Assembly: GCA_947625515.1 (NCBI GenBank)
Contig: CANQOO010000001.1
Coordinates: 1 to 64,000, forward strand
Origin: an uncultured Clostridia bacterium
GTDB lineage: Bacteria > Bacillota > Clostridia > Christensenellales > UBA1242
Reading direction: 5' to 3'
DNA: 64,000 nt
Shown here one piece after another: positions 49,604 to 58,513 of this stretch. Under the pieces are notes generated by a model. It worked only from the letters and a program-made list of their open reading frames with translations. It did not search any database and had not been told where the DNA came from. Position numbers and translations under genes: made by a program. Every line of letters begins with the position of its first letter. The stretch's first letter is position 1.

Positions 49604-51775
49604 ATGTTTGCAAAAGTGATTATTGACCAGGACGCCAAGGCCCTGGACAGAGAGTTTGAATATGTTGTGCCACAAGATATGGCGGTTGAGGCGGGCATGA
49701 GAGTGCTTGTGCCTTTTGGTGCTCGCCTTTTGCAAGGTTTTGTGGTGGAACTTTCTTCGTCCTGCGAATATGACCCAAGCAAATTGAAAGAAATTGACAG
49801 CGTGGTTGAGGATTTTGCGGTGATTAAACCCGAAATGCTTGCCCTGATGAAATATATGGCAGAAAAACTGCACCTCAAACTTGCAAGTTGCCTGAGGCTG
49901 TTTCTCCCTGCTGAAATGAGAACGGACAAAGTGCGAGAGTTGATTGTCAAATTTGTCAGCCTTGCAGAAAATTTCAAGATGCCGTCCGCTCGTGCGAAAA
50001 AACAACTGGAAATTGTCCACTTTTTGCAAGAAAATGGCAAGCAAAAGTTTTCGGATGTTTCAAATCAGTTTGGCTACGCTCCGCTTGCGGCATTAATTAA
50101 AAACGGCGACGTGATGGTGGAAAACGAGCAGATTTTGCGGGCACCCGAATTTGATGTTTTGGCACGCGAACACCGCACATTAACAGACCTGCAATCGCGT
50201 GCAGTGCAGACCATTTGTGAAAACAAAACCTATCTTTTGCATGGCGTGACCGGAAGCGGAAAGACGGAAGTGTATATGTGCTTGATTGAAAAGCAACTCT
50301 CCCGCGGGAAGTCTGCATTGATGCTTGTGCCGGAAATTTCGCTCACTCCGCAGGTGCTGGCAAACTTCAAGGCTCGCTTTGGCGACCAGGTGGCACTCAT
50401 CCACAGTGGTCTGTCGGCGGGCGAGCGTTTTGATGAGTGGAAACGCATCTTCTTTGGCCAGGCGAAGGTGGTGGTGGGTGCACGTTCCGCAATTTTTTCA
50501 CCGATTGAAAATTTGGGGATAATCATCATCGACGAGGAGCATGAGCAAAGTTATGTCTCCGAAAACAATCCTCGCTATGACACCCACACCATTGCACAAT
50601 TTCGGAGAGAATACAACAACTGCACCCTGGTGCTTGGCAGTGCCACGCCGTCTATTGACAGTTATGCCAAGGCGATGGATGGGGAATATGAGCTTGTGGA
50701 GATGCCCGTGCGGGTGAACGGCATGGACATGCCAAAAATTCAAATTATTGACATGATGATGGAACTTCGCCACGGCAACAACAACATTTTCTCTATGCCG
50801 CTTATGTTTGAACTTAAAGACATTGTGGAGCGGAAAAAACAAGCCATGATTTTCATCAATCGGAGGGGATTTTCTTCTTTCCAAAGATGTCGGCAATGCG
50901 GATATGTGGCAAAATGCAGCGACTGCGATGTGGCACTTGTATATCATCACTATGAAAACAAACTGAAATGCCACTATTGCGGCAAGAGATATCACGCCTT
51001 GGACGTTTGCCCAAGTTGCGGAAGTACGGACATCAAGCAAGGGGCTATCGGCACCGAAAGAGTGGTGGAAGAACTGCGAAAGATGTTCCCGGACGTGCCA
51101 ATTTTGCGAATGGACAACGACACAACCTCACAGAAAAACGGTCACCGCAAAATTTTAAACGAGTTTCGTGCCTGCAAGCCGGGCATTTTGGTTGGCACGC
51201 AGATGATTGCCAAGGGGCACGATTTTGAGGATGTGCTTCTGGTGGGCATTGTGGACGCCGACCAAAGTTTGTATCAGGCAGACTTCCGCTCAATCGAACG
51301 CACTTTCCAGCTGATAACCCAGGTGGCAGGGCGTGCCGGGCGAAGTGCAACGCAGGGCAAAGTGATTTTGCAAACATACAGCCCTCGCCACTATGTTTAT
51401 CGCTTCGCGACAAATTATGACTATAAAGGCTTTTTTAAGAAGGAAATCAACCTGCGAAAAGTGACAAAATTCCCGCCTTATGCCCGCATTGTGCGAATTT
51501 TGTTCTCTCACGAGGACGAAAAAGTGGTCGCCGCGGAGTGCAAAGAATGCTTCAACAAAATTAAACAAATCAAAGAAAATTCGCCAGACGAATTTGTTTA
51601 TCTTGACGTCATGAAAGCCCCGCTCAACAAAATTAAAAACAAATTTAGATATCAAATTCTCATGCGTTTTGCCCTCTCGCGGGCGGATGAACTGGAAAAA
51701 ACGGTCTTTGACTGCGTTGACCCAAAATGCAAAAGTTCAGTCTTTTTTGAAATCAATCCAAACAATTTAAGCTGA
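49604..51775 (+). CDS. priA: primosomal helicase PriA
   Basis: A 723-aa replication-restart helicase. The N-terminal fork-binding domain includes EYVVPQDMAVEAGMRVLVPF. Walker A GVTGSGKTEVY is at ~211, then IIIDEEHEQSY, GSATPS, and helicase motifs IVGTQMIAKGHDFE-like (ILVGTQMIAKGHDF) and QVAGRAGR. Two zinc sites are CRQCGYVAKCSDC and CHYCGKRY...CPSCGS. Complete. The ribosome binding site is weak (GGGA at 10 bases). Confidence 0.95.
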   Translation: MFAKVIIDQDAKALDREFEYVVPQDMAVEAGMRVLVPFGARLLQGFVVELSSSCEYDPSKLKEIDSVVEDFAVIKPEMLALMKYMAEKLHLKLASCLRLFLPAEMRTDKVRELIVKFVSLAENFKMPSARAKKQLEIVHFLQENGKQKFSDVSNQFGYAPLAALIKNGDVMVENEQILRAPEFDVLAREHRTLTDLQSRAVQTICENKTYLLHGVTGSGKTEVYMCLIEKQLSRGKSALMLVPEISLTPQVLANFKARFGDQVALIHSGLSAGERFDEWKRIFFGQAKVVVGARSAIFSPIENLGIIIIDEEHEQSYVSENNPRYDTHTIAQFRREYNNCTLVLGSATPSIDSYAKAMDGEYELVEMPVRVNGMDMPKIQIIDMMMELRHGNNNIFSMPLMFELKDIVERKKQAMIFINRRGFSSFQRCRQCGYVAKCSDCDVALVYHHYENKLKCHYCGKRYHALDVCPSCGSTDIKQGAIGTERVVEELRKMFPDVPILRMDNDTTSQKNGHRKILNEFRACKPGILVGTQMIAKGHDFEDVLLVGIVDADQSLYQADFRSIERTFQLITQVAGRAGRSATQGKVILQTYSPRHYVYRFATNYDYKGFFKKEINLRKVTKFPPYARIVRILFSHEDEKVVAAECKECFNKIKQIKENSPDEFVYLDVMKAPLNKIKNKFRYQILMRFALSRADELEKTVFDCVDPKCKSSVFFEINPNNLS

Positions 51776-51807
51776 TGCTCAGATTTAAATAAAACAAATA
51801 AAAAAAG

Positions 51808-51834
51808 CAAAAAGCCGAAAAATCGGCTTTTTTT
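51808..51834. terminator. terminator between priA and the converging minus-strand gene
   Basis: AAAAAGCCGA and TCGGCTTTTTTT pair around AAAA. A and T runs on both sides suit bidirectional use. Confidence 0.9.
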
Positions 51835-51970
51835 AATCAAATTTATTTATTTTTTTCATTTCAGTTTTGTTGAAATTAGTGCTATTCTTCAAAGTTTTGT
51901 TATTTTTATCGAGTTTTAATCAATATTTTTGTTGCAATTGCTAAATGACTTATTTTCGCTGAATTAAAAA

Positions 51971-52216
51971 TTATTGCTTGCCTTCGTCAAAATCTTTCTT
52001 AATTGTGTTTTCCGTTTCAGCTGGGATTGATTTTTCAACTGTTGATGGCGTTGCTGTTTCAGACTTTGCAGATTTCTTCTCCTCTGCCTGCTTGCAAAGT
52101 TTGTTGAAATGTGCAAACAAAATGTCAAGAGGAATGTCTTCAACCTGATTTTGAAGGCAAGATGCATCAGGGTGTGGGCTCAATCTCGGGGGAGTTGACG
52201 CTTCGACTGTCGACAC
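51971..52216 (-). CDS. possible C-terminal part of the 52167 protein, in the +1 frame
   Basis: An 81-codon frame (SCLQNQVEDIPLDILFAHFN, then EEKKSAKSETATPSTVEKS) that overlaps the end of the upstream gene by 50 bases. It begins at a GTG with no ribosome binding site. A +1 shift, for example loss of one base in the CCCCC run (plus-strand 52188-52192), would fuse it to the 407-aa protein into one of about 470 aa. It may be a frameshifted continuation, a sequencing indel, or a coupled gene. Confidence 0.5.
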   Translation of the reverse strand: MSTVEASTPPRLSPHPDASCLQNQVEDIPLDILFAHFNKLCKQAEEKKSAKSETATPSTVEKSIPAETENTIKKDFDEGKQ

Positions 52217-53390
52217 TGCGACGTTCTTCGGGAGATGCTATGATAAGTTGTTGAAGTGCTTCACTGACGGAGTCATCATAAATTTTATCCGGGCGGCCAA
52301 ATTTGACTATTGCAGTCACACCGGCAGGATTGCCCTTAAAAATTCTTTTTGCCTCTCTCATTGTGGCAGCCCATTTTTTCCTGTCTTGCGATGCCTGTCT
52401 TTTTTCCAGCAATAATTGGCTTTTTTCGAACGCCTTCTGTTGCTTTAATCGAAGTCTTTCTTCTGTCTGACCCTGTTTTAATATGCTTCGAGTGGCTTTT
52501 GCGGGATTTTTCAGTTGTTCTTCAAAAATTTTATTTTGTTTTTGCAAATCTTCAGTGTTATATCCCAAATAAGTCATAAATTCTGGGCCGTTTTTGGCAT
52601 AGGTTTTCACTGTCTCTGTGATGGCGTATTTCAAAATAGGGGAGCCAATGTTTGCAAGTGAGGTTTTCAGTTCTTCAAAAAGTTGCAACTTCTCTTCTTG
52701 TGCAAGGTCAGTTTTTGACAGCTTTTCCATCATAGAAAGCGAAGTCTCAATAATGAACTTAAATTTTGAATTTGCAGGAATGAGAGTGAAAATGTATGCT
52801 GCCCACGATTTTTGCCTTTGAGGGTAGATAAGCGGTGCCGCCTTTTCCAGCCAAGCGTTGGCATCACTTTCCAGGGCCGCCAAGGCTTGCTCAAAATACT
52901 GGACAGACACCTCGATTTTTGCAGTTGCCTCAGCCAGATTTTTCTGAGCCAGTTCCACGCCTGCTGCTCGTCCAAACACATTGGCATATTGCACTGCACG
53001 TGGCTTATCGAGATATCCATTCTTGAAAATCTCCTTTCCGCTTTGGTCAAACACTGCCACAACCTGTCCCACAGGCGGAAAGAATATTTGTGCCACATTG
53101 TCCCTTTTGATTGTGACAAGTTTGGTTTCAGAATTTTGCATTTGCACGCGAACTTTTTGGTTGAACGGAATTTGCGTGAAAATGTCGGTGCGTTCTGGAT
53201 AATCGCCATTTGTCACCTCAGAAAGAATGTCTTTGCATTCTTCAAGTTCCGCAAAATATTTTCTCTGATTTGCAATATGTTGCTGTTCAACCGCAACGCG
53301 GGCGTTGTTTCGCCATTGGCTTAGGCTTTCTTCGTCAGGGGCCATCATTGCGGCAAATAACTCTTCGTCACGCCGATTGTCGTCTGGCAT
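52167..53390 (-). CDS. protein of unknown function, 407 aa
   Basis: A soluble, mostly helical protein with acidic start MPDDNRRDEELFAAMMAPDE. A small beta segment follows (FTQIPFNQKVRVQMQN, VGQVVAVFDQSGKEIF), then a long helical region with a coiled coil rich in Q, K and E (~300-350: QTEERLRLKQQKAFEKSQLL). GAGAGGAC precedes the ATG and a TTGACA/TATAAT promoter lies upstream. No family recognised. The end may continue in another frame. Confidence 0.68.
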   Translation of the reverse strand: MPDDNRRDEELFAAMMAPDEESLSQWRNNARVAVEQQHIANQRKYFAELEECKDILSEVTNGDYPERTDIFTQIPFNQKVRVQMQNSETKLVTIKRDNVAQIFFPPVGQVVAVFDQSGKEIFKNGYLDKPRAVQYANVFGRAAGVELAQKNLAEATAKIEVSVQYFEQALAALESDANAWLEKAAPLIYPQRQKSWAAYIFTLIPANSKFKFIIETSLSMMEKLSKTDLAQEEKLQLFEELKTSLANIGSPILKYAITETVKTYAKNGPEFMTYLGYNTEDLQKQNKIFEEQLKNPAKATRSILKQGQTEERLRLKQQKAFEKSQLLLEKRQASQDRKKWAATMREAKRIFKGNPAGVTAIVKFGRPDKIYDDSVSEALQQLIIASPEERRSVDSRSVNSPEIEPTP

Positions 53391-53455
53391 AAAATGTCCT
53401 CTCTTTTAAAAAATTTTTGTTAGGTCACGAAATTTTTGAATTTCACAACCCTCTC

Positions 53456-53486
53456 ATTATAACCCAATTTTGGGGGTGTTTGTCAA
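53456..53486 (-). promoter_or_regulatory. promoter of the 407-aa unknown gene
   Basis: Minus-strand TTGACA (53481-53486), 19-nt spacer, TATAAT (53456-53461). The spacer contains CCCCC, a shorter run than in the four poly-C promoters. Confidence 0.7.
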
Positions 53487-53705
53487 GTCCCTTTAAAAAT
53501 TTATTGCCGCCCCGGCTTATGTCGGCTGCCAAACGGAGGCCAAAATGCTGCATTTTGATGAGAAAAAATAACAAGATTTTGTTTTGTGATGATGCCGTTT
53601 TAGTGTGATAAGCACATTTCATGTTTAAGAGATGTCTTTTTTTTGCAAAGACCAGTAGTAGGAGGTCAAAAGAAATCCTTTCATGAAACAAAGAAATTCT
53701 TTCTC
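53487..53705. other. intergenic region without a gene
   Basis: Spacer between divergent promoters. Short frames exist on both strands (up to 89 codons) but have no ribosome binding site and no protein-like composition. Nothing else seen. Confidence 0.5.
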
Positions 53706-53735
53706 TTGACATTCGCCAATGAATTGTTTTAAAAT
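53706..53735 (+). promoter_or_regulatory. promoter of the def cluster
   Basis: TTGACA (53706-53711), 18-nt spacer, TAAAAT (53730-53735), 24 bases before the def ATG. Confidence 0.75.
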
Positions 53736-53759
53736 AATATACAAATCAAGTGAGGGAAA

Positions 53760-54236
53760 ATGAGCACACGAAAAATCGTAGTTTTGGGAAATGAAACATT
53801 AAGAAAAAAGTCCAAGCCGGTGACCGATTTCGACGAGTCGCTTTGGCAACTTTTGGATGATATGAAAACCACCATGTTGGAGAAAAAGGGCATGGGCATT
53901 TCCGCTGTGCAAGTTGGGGTGCTTAGGCGTGCCATTGTGATTGACTTGGGCGAGGATGAATTTTTGGAAATCATCAATCCTGAGATTATCAAAACAAAAG
54001 GTCGGGTGACGGACAGCGAGGGCTGCCTGAGCGTGCCGGGATTTTATTGCGACGTGCCCCGTCCGCGTGTGGTGAAAATTTTTGCCTTTGACCGCCACGG
54101 CAAGCCGTTTGAGTTTGAGGGGGAGGAATACATTGCCAGGTGCATTTGCCACGAAATTGACCATCTCAATGGAGTGCTGTTTGTGGACTACACCGATGAA
54201 GGGAAAGAATACAAGCGGACACACGGAGAAAAGTGA
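53760..54236 (+). CDS. def: peptide deformylase
   Basis: A 158-aa metalloenzyme removing the N-formyl group of nascent proteins. Motif 1 reads GMGISAVQVG (usual GxGxAAxQ; the first Ala is Ser), motif 2 EGCLSVPG with the metal cysteine, motif 3 CHEIDHLNGVLF with HExxH. GTGAGGG precedes the ATG. First gene of a def-fmt-rlmN-rsgA-rpe run, which supports translation initiation and ribosome maturation. Confidence 0.95.
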   Translation: MSTRKIVVLGNETLRKKSKPVTDFDESLWQLLDDMKTTMLEKKGMGISAVQVGVLRRAIVIDLGEDEFLEIINPEIIKTKGRVTDSEGCLSVPGFYCDVPRPRVVKIFAFDRHGKPFEFEGEEYIARCICHEIDHLNGVLFVDYTDEGKEYKRTHGEK

Positions 54237-54472
54237 AAAAACTGCAAAATTCCGCAATTTTTGCACAAAATTTGCAAATTTTGATTTAAATTTAACATGC
54301 TTGAAATAGAAAATTCAAATTACAAGGATTTAAAAAGTGCTTAAAATTTAAAAATGTTTTTAAGACAATAAAAAGCATAATTCAAAATTGTGAAACAACA
54401 AAATGTTAAAACCTAAAACACAAAAACTTTAAAACTTAAAACACAAAAAAATAGGGAAAAAGTGAGAAATTG

Positions 54473-55540
54473 ATGAAAATTTTATTTTTTGGAACGCCGC
54501 GTTTTGCGGAAATTGTGCTTGAAAAACTTTTTGAAAGCCAGCATAAGGTTGTAGGGGTTGTTGCACGTGCGGACAAGCCGGCTGGTCGCGGCAACAAAAT
54601 GGTCAGCCCAAAAACGGTGGAAATGGCAAGGCAAAAGGGACTTGCAGTTTTTCAACCAGAGAAAATCAGCGAGCAGTTGGAGGATTTTCGCCAACTGGAC
54701 TGCGACATCTTTGTGACGGCATCCTATGGCAAAATTTTGCCTAAATCGCTTTTGGACATCCACCCATGCATCAACGTGCATCCTTCACTGCTGCCAAAGC
54801 TTCGCGGTGCAACACCAATTCAGGGGGCATTGCTTGCTGGGCAAAGCCAAACTGGCGTGTCCATCATGAAGACGGAAGTTGGCATGGACGACGGCGACAT
54901 TTTTGTGCAAGAAAAAGTGGAAATTTCGCCAGAGGACGACTATGCCACATTAATGCCAAAACTTGCCAATGTTGGGGCGAAACTTTTGCTTCAAGTTTTG
55001 GATGAAATTGAGTCGAAGGGCTTTGAAAATGTTCCGCGAACACCACAGCAACACGAGGACGCAACGTTTGTGAAGTTGATTAAAAAAGAGGACGCCCTTA
55101 TGGATTTTTCTTTGGGTGCCAATGCGTTGGAGTGCCAAGTGCGGGCATATTGCGAGTCGCCTGTTTCTTATTTCTTTGTTGGCGGCGAGAGGGTGAAAGT
55201 TTTCAAGGCGAAGGCTCTTGACAGAGCGTCTTGTGAGCAAAATTTTGCCGAATGCTTTGGAAGCGAAAAAAATGAAAATGCATCAAAAAGCCCTAAAAAC
55301 GGGGGTTTTTGCAACAATTTGTCTAAAAATGAGGCAGAAAATTCCATATGCGGAAAAATTCTTTGCACAAAAAAAAGATTTATCATTGGTGCGAAAAACG
55401 GGGCGTTGGAAATTTTGCGTTGCCAAGCACCGGGCGGCAAAGTGCTGGATGCTGCCGCATTTTTGAACGGCTTTCATTTCAAAAGTGACGCTGTGGACAA
55501 GGTCAGCCAGGCTTTGCAGCAAAGCGGGGTGGGCGAATGA
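54473..55540 (+). CDS. fmt: methionyl-tRNA formyltransferase with an insertion
   Basis: A 355-aa protein. The formyltransferase core is complete: ILFFGTPRFAEIVLEKL, the catalytic N-H-D set in HPCINVHPSLLPKLRGATPIQ and MDDGDIF. The C-terminal OB-like domain is interrupted after KVFKAKALDR by about 40 residues rich in N, K, S and C (residues ~247-290) that are not in typical Fmt (about 310 aa). The ATG at 54473 directly follows an in-frame TTG. Ends in an ATGA overlap with rlmN. Confidence 0.94.
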   Translation: MKILFFGTPRFAEIVLEKLFESQHKVVGVVARADKPAGRGNKMVSPKTVEMARQKGLAVFQPEKISEQLEDFRQLDCDIFVTASYGKILPKSLLDIHPCINVHPSLLPKLRGATPIQGALLAGQSQTGVSIMKTEVGMDDGDIFVQEKVEISPEDDYATLMPKLANVGAKLLLQVLDEIESKGFENVPRTPQQHEDATFVKLIKKEDALMDFSLGANALECQVRAYCESPVSYFFVGGERVKVFKAKALDRASCEQNFAECFGSEKNENASKSPKNGGFCNNLSKNEAENSICGKILCTKKRFIIGAKNGALEILRCQAPGGKVLDAAAFLNGFHFKSDAVDKVSQALQQSGVGE

Positions 55541-56562
55541 TTTTGGATTTAAGTCTGAGCGAGTTGGAGCAGCGTGTGCAAGAGCTTGGCGAGCCAAAAT
55601 TTCGTGCTAAGCAGCTTTATGAAGCGGCGTTGATGTTGAAGGATTTGCCAGAGATTTCAAATTTGCCAAACTCTTTCAAAGAGAAAATTGCGGATGAATA
55701 TTTTTCATATGAGATTGTGGCTCACCTCACATCCGTGGACGGCACTCACAAGGTGGCAATTCGCTTTTCGGACGGCAGTGTGGTTGAGAGCGTTTTGCTT
55801 TCATATAAATATGGCCGCACAGTGTGCGTTTCCACCCAAGTGGGTTGCCGAATGGGCTGCAAATTTTGTGCTTCCACTCTAAACGGGCTGCAAAGGAATT
55901 TGACGGCGGGCGAAATTTTGCTTCAAGTGTTGTTTTTCAACAAACTGCTTGGCGGAAGTTTGAAAGAACGCAAAGTGACCAATGTCGTGCTGATGGGCTG
56001 TGGGGAGCCGTTGGATAATTTTGAAAATGTCTGCAAATTTTTGCGACTTCTTACAGCACCAGAGGGGCTGAACATTTCTGCCCGAAACATTTCTCTTTCC
56101 ACTTGCGGGCTGGTGCCGAACATATATAAACTTGCCGACGAAGGCTTTTGCGTGACGCTGACAATTTCGCTCCACGCCCCAAATGACGAACTTAGAAAAA
56201 CCATCATGCCAATTGCAAATGCCTACAAGATTGAGGAAATTTTGCAGGCGTGTGACTATTATTTTTCCAAGACGGGCAGAAGAATTTGTTTTGAATATTC
56301 TTTGATTGACGGCGTGAACGACACTGACGAGTGCATCAAAGAACTGGCAAAAATTTTGAAAGGTCGCTCTTGCCACGTCAACCTTATTCCTCTCAACTCT
56401 GTGAAAGAGAAAAAACTTTTGGGCGTGACGCGAAAAAAGGCATATTCCATTGCGGGCAAACTGCAAAAATTGGGCATAAGTGCCACAGTGCGACGCAGTC
56501 TTGGGCAGGATATTGACGGAGCTTGCGGGCAGCTGAGAAATCGCGTTGGGGGTGCAAATTGA
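55537..56562 (+). CDS. rlmN: 23S rRNA/tRNA adenine-C2 methyltransferase RlmN
   Basis: A 341-aa radical-SAM enzyme methylating A2503 of 23S rRNA. The [4Fe-4S] motif is CRMGCKFCAS (~104-111), the methyl-carrying cysteine sits in DIDGACGQLR near the end, and NLIPLNSV is present. The usual GMGEPLxN motif reads GCGEPLDN. rsmB, prpC and prkC, which flank rlmN in many Firmicutes, are absent: fmt directly precedes it and rsgA directly follows with a 4-base overlap. Confidence 0.95.
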   Translation: MILDLSLSELEQRVQELGEPKFRAKQLYEAALMLKDLPEISNLPNSFKEKIADEYFSYEIVAHLTSVDGTHKVAIRFSDGSVVESVLLSYKYGRTVCVSTQVGCRMGCKFCASTLNGLQRNLTAGEILLQVLFFNKLLGGSLKERKVTNVVLMGCGEPLDNFENVCKFLRLLTAPEGLNISARNISLSTCGLVPNIYKLADEGFCVTLTISLHAPNDELRKTIMPIANAYKIEEILQACDYYFSKTGRRICFEYSLIDGVNDTDECIKELAKILKGRSCHVNLIPLNSVKEKKLLGVTRKKAYSIAGKLQKLGISATVRRSLGQDIDGACGQLRNRVGGAN

Positions 56563-57404
56563 ACGGCTTGGTGCTTAAAAAACAGGCGGACACCTTTTTT
56601 GTCGAAACGGAAAATGGCAAGGTGCTTGGCACAACGTCGCGAAAAACGCTTAAAAAAGATGGCGTTTTTGTTGGCGACCGTGTGACTTTGGACGCGGCGG
56701 GTGCGATATCAAAAATTGATAAGCGAAAAAATCTTTTGATAAGGCCGCCACTTGCCAATTTGGACAAAATGCTGATTGTTGTGGCACCTGTGCCGAAGCC
56801 GGATTTATACACGGTGGACAAACTCCTCTTGTTTTGTGCGGTGAGCGGCATCCAGCCCGTTTTGTGCATAAACAAGTGCGATTTGGACGAAAAATATTGC
56901 AAGGACATCCAGTTGATTTATCAAAAATTTGTCAAGACCATCATTTTTTCCACCCGAGAACAAAGTGTGATGAAAATTCTGGAAGAAATAGACGGAATTT
57001 GTGCCTTGGCGGGGCAGAGTGCTGTGGGGAAGTCCTCCATAATCAATTCCATCCTCGGCCGCGATGTTGCCAAGGTGGACACATTTTCCAAAAAGATAGA
57101 GCGGGGCAAGCAGACCACTCGCACGGTGGAGCTTTATAAACTTGCCGAGGGCAAATATCTTGCGGACACTGCGGGCTTTTCCAAACTTGACGAGCGGCTT
57201 TTGCGTCTGAATGAGCAAGAATTGAAATCATATTATCCCGATTTTCTTCCGTTTGCGGGAGGGTGCAAATATACTTCCTGCCAGCACTTGACGGCAAAAG
57301 ATTGTGCTGTGTGCAAGGCAGTGGAAGAAGGAAAAATTTCCAAGCAGAGATATTCCAACTATCTCAAATTGCACGAAGTGCTTAAAAACATACCAAAATT
57401 TTGA
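56559..57404 (+). CDS. rsgA: small ribosomal subunit biogenesis GTPase RsgA
   Basis: A 281-aa circularly permuted GTPase that checks 30S maturation. N-terminal OB fold (FVGDRVTLDAAGAI); then G4 INKCDLD, G1 ALAGQSAVGKSSIIN, G3 DTAGFSK, and the zinc site GCKYTSCQHLTAKDCAVC. Start chosen at TTG 56559, which overlaps the rlmN stop (TTGA) after GGGGGTG; an upstream TTG would extend deep into rlmN. Known as cpgA/yloQ in B. subtilis. Confidence 0.94.
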   Translation: MNGLVLKKQADTFFVETENGKVLGTTSRKTLKKDGVFVGDRVTLDAAGAISKIDKRKNLLIRPPLANLDKMLIVVAPVPKPDLYTVDKLLLFCAVSGIQPVLCINKCDLDEKYCKDIQLIYQKFVKTIIFSTREQSVMKILEEIDGICALAGQSAVGKSSIINSILGRDVAKVDTFSKKIERGKQTTRTVELYKLAEGKYLADTAGFSKLDERLLRLNEQELKSYYPDFLPFAGGCKYTSCQHLTAKDCAVCKAVEEGKISKQRYSNYLKLHEVLKNIPKF

Positions 57405-57463
57405 TGTTTAAGTTTGCAGAATGGCGAATTTATGTGCTAAAATGATTTTCAAAAGGAGCATAA

Positions 57464-58132
57464 ATGAAAAAGAATGTGGACATTTCGGTTTCGACCGACC
57501 CGATTGAGGACTATCAAAACATCATCGAGTATGCTCGCAGCATGCAGGGCGTGGCTGAATTTTTGCACTGCGATATCATGAACGAAAATTTTGTCGCCAA
57601 AAACACATATGACTTCAACCTTGTCAAGAACATCAATCGAAACAGTGTCATCATGCTGGACGTGCATCTTATGCAAAAAGAACCCACTGAGGACATCGCA
57701 AAATACATCCTTGCGGGGGCAAACATCATCACGGTGCATTATGAAGCCTTCGACAACAAAGAGGATTTGCTGAATGCTTTGAAATACATCAAGCAAAATC
57801 ACGTGCTTGCGGGCATCTCACTGAAGCCTGACACGCAGTTTAAGGATATTCGCTCTTTCGTGTTTGGCTGTGACATTGTTCTGATTATGGGTGTGCAGCC
57901 GGGTGCAAGCGGTCAGGAAATTTTGCCTGAAATGATTGACCGCGTGAAAGAGGTGGATGCTTTTCGACGCAACAACAATCTGCCGTTTAAGATTGAATTT
58001 GACGGTGGCGTCACCCCGCAGAATGCCAAACAGCTTGTGGAAAATGGTGCCGACATTCTTGTCAGCGGAAGTTTTGTTTATTCCAGCAAAAACCGCAAGG
58101 ATGCCGTGGAAAAACTTAAAAATTGTGAATGA
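57464..58132 (+). CDS. rpe: ribulose-phosphate 3-epimerase
   Basis: A 222-aa TIM barrel: HCDIMNENFV with the first catalytic aspartate, MLDVHLM, IITVHYEAF, IMGVQPGASGQ, and FDGGVTPQN with the second aspartate. It interconverts ribulose-5-P and xylulose-5-P and so works with the transketolase in this window. AAAGGAG precedes the ATG. Last gene of the def cluster, as in B. subtilis. Confidence 0.94.
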   Translation: MKKNVDISVSTDPIEDYQNIIEYARSMQGVAEFLHCDIMNENFVAKNTYDFNLVKNINRNSVIMLDVHLMQKEPTEDIAKYILAGANIITVHYEAFDNKEDLLNALKYIKQNHVLAGISLKPDTQFKDIRSFVFGCDIVLIMGVQPGASGQEILPEMIDRVKEVDAFRRNNNLPFKIEFDGGVTPQNAKQLVENGADILVSGSFVYSSKNRKDAVEKLKNCE

Positions 58133-58153
58133 TTTCTGCCATTTCGCCACGCT

Positions 58154-58513
58154 GTCATCTGGGTTTGCCGTCGGGGGCATGAAAAACTCAGCAAAGCCTG
58201 AGATATCAGAAAACTATTATTTTGTGTTTGCGATTGTTTCTTCAAAAATTGCATCATTTCGAAGCAATTGTCGGATTCGAACCGTGATGACAAGGAGCAC
58301 GAACTTGCACAGGGAACGTGCAAGAGTGAGTGCTCTGACAAGGAGAAAATGCTTGCACTAGCAAAAGTGCAAAGGCATTTTCGACTAGGGACATGATGAC
58401 AAAGAATACGAACTTGCACGGGGAACGTGCAAGAGTGAGTGCGACGCCGTCATCTGGGTTCGAATTGTGTGCGGACGCACACACGAACGCGATGCGTTCG
58501 CCGTCGGGGGCAT
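58154..58513. repeat. hairpin-rich repeat region between rpe and tRNA-Glu
   Basis: A 48-nt direct repeat occurs at 58286-58333 and 58395-58442 (starts GATGACAAGGAGCACGAAC / GATGACAAAGAATACGAAC). Each copy contains the stem CTTGCAC/GTGCAAG. Outer repeats GTCATCTGGGTT (58154, 58449) and GCCGTCGGGGGCAT (58167, 58500) frame the region; the second pair is split by two further hairpins (GTGTGCG/CGCACAC, CGAACGC/GCGTTCG). GGTTCGAAT-like T-arm fragments also occur. No ORF. Possibly tRNA-derived debris or a structured RNA element. Confidence 0.6.

Noticed and set aside
53443..53712. 89-codon minus-strand frame and a 63-codon plus-strand frame in the spacer before def
   Set aside because: They cross two divergent promoters, have no ribosome binding site and no protein-like pattern.
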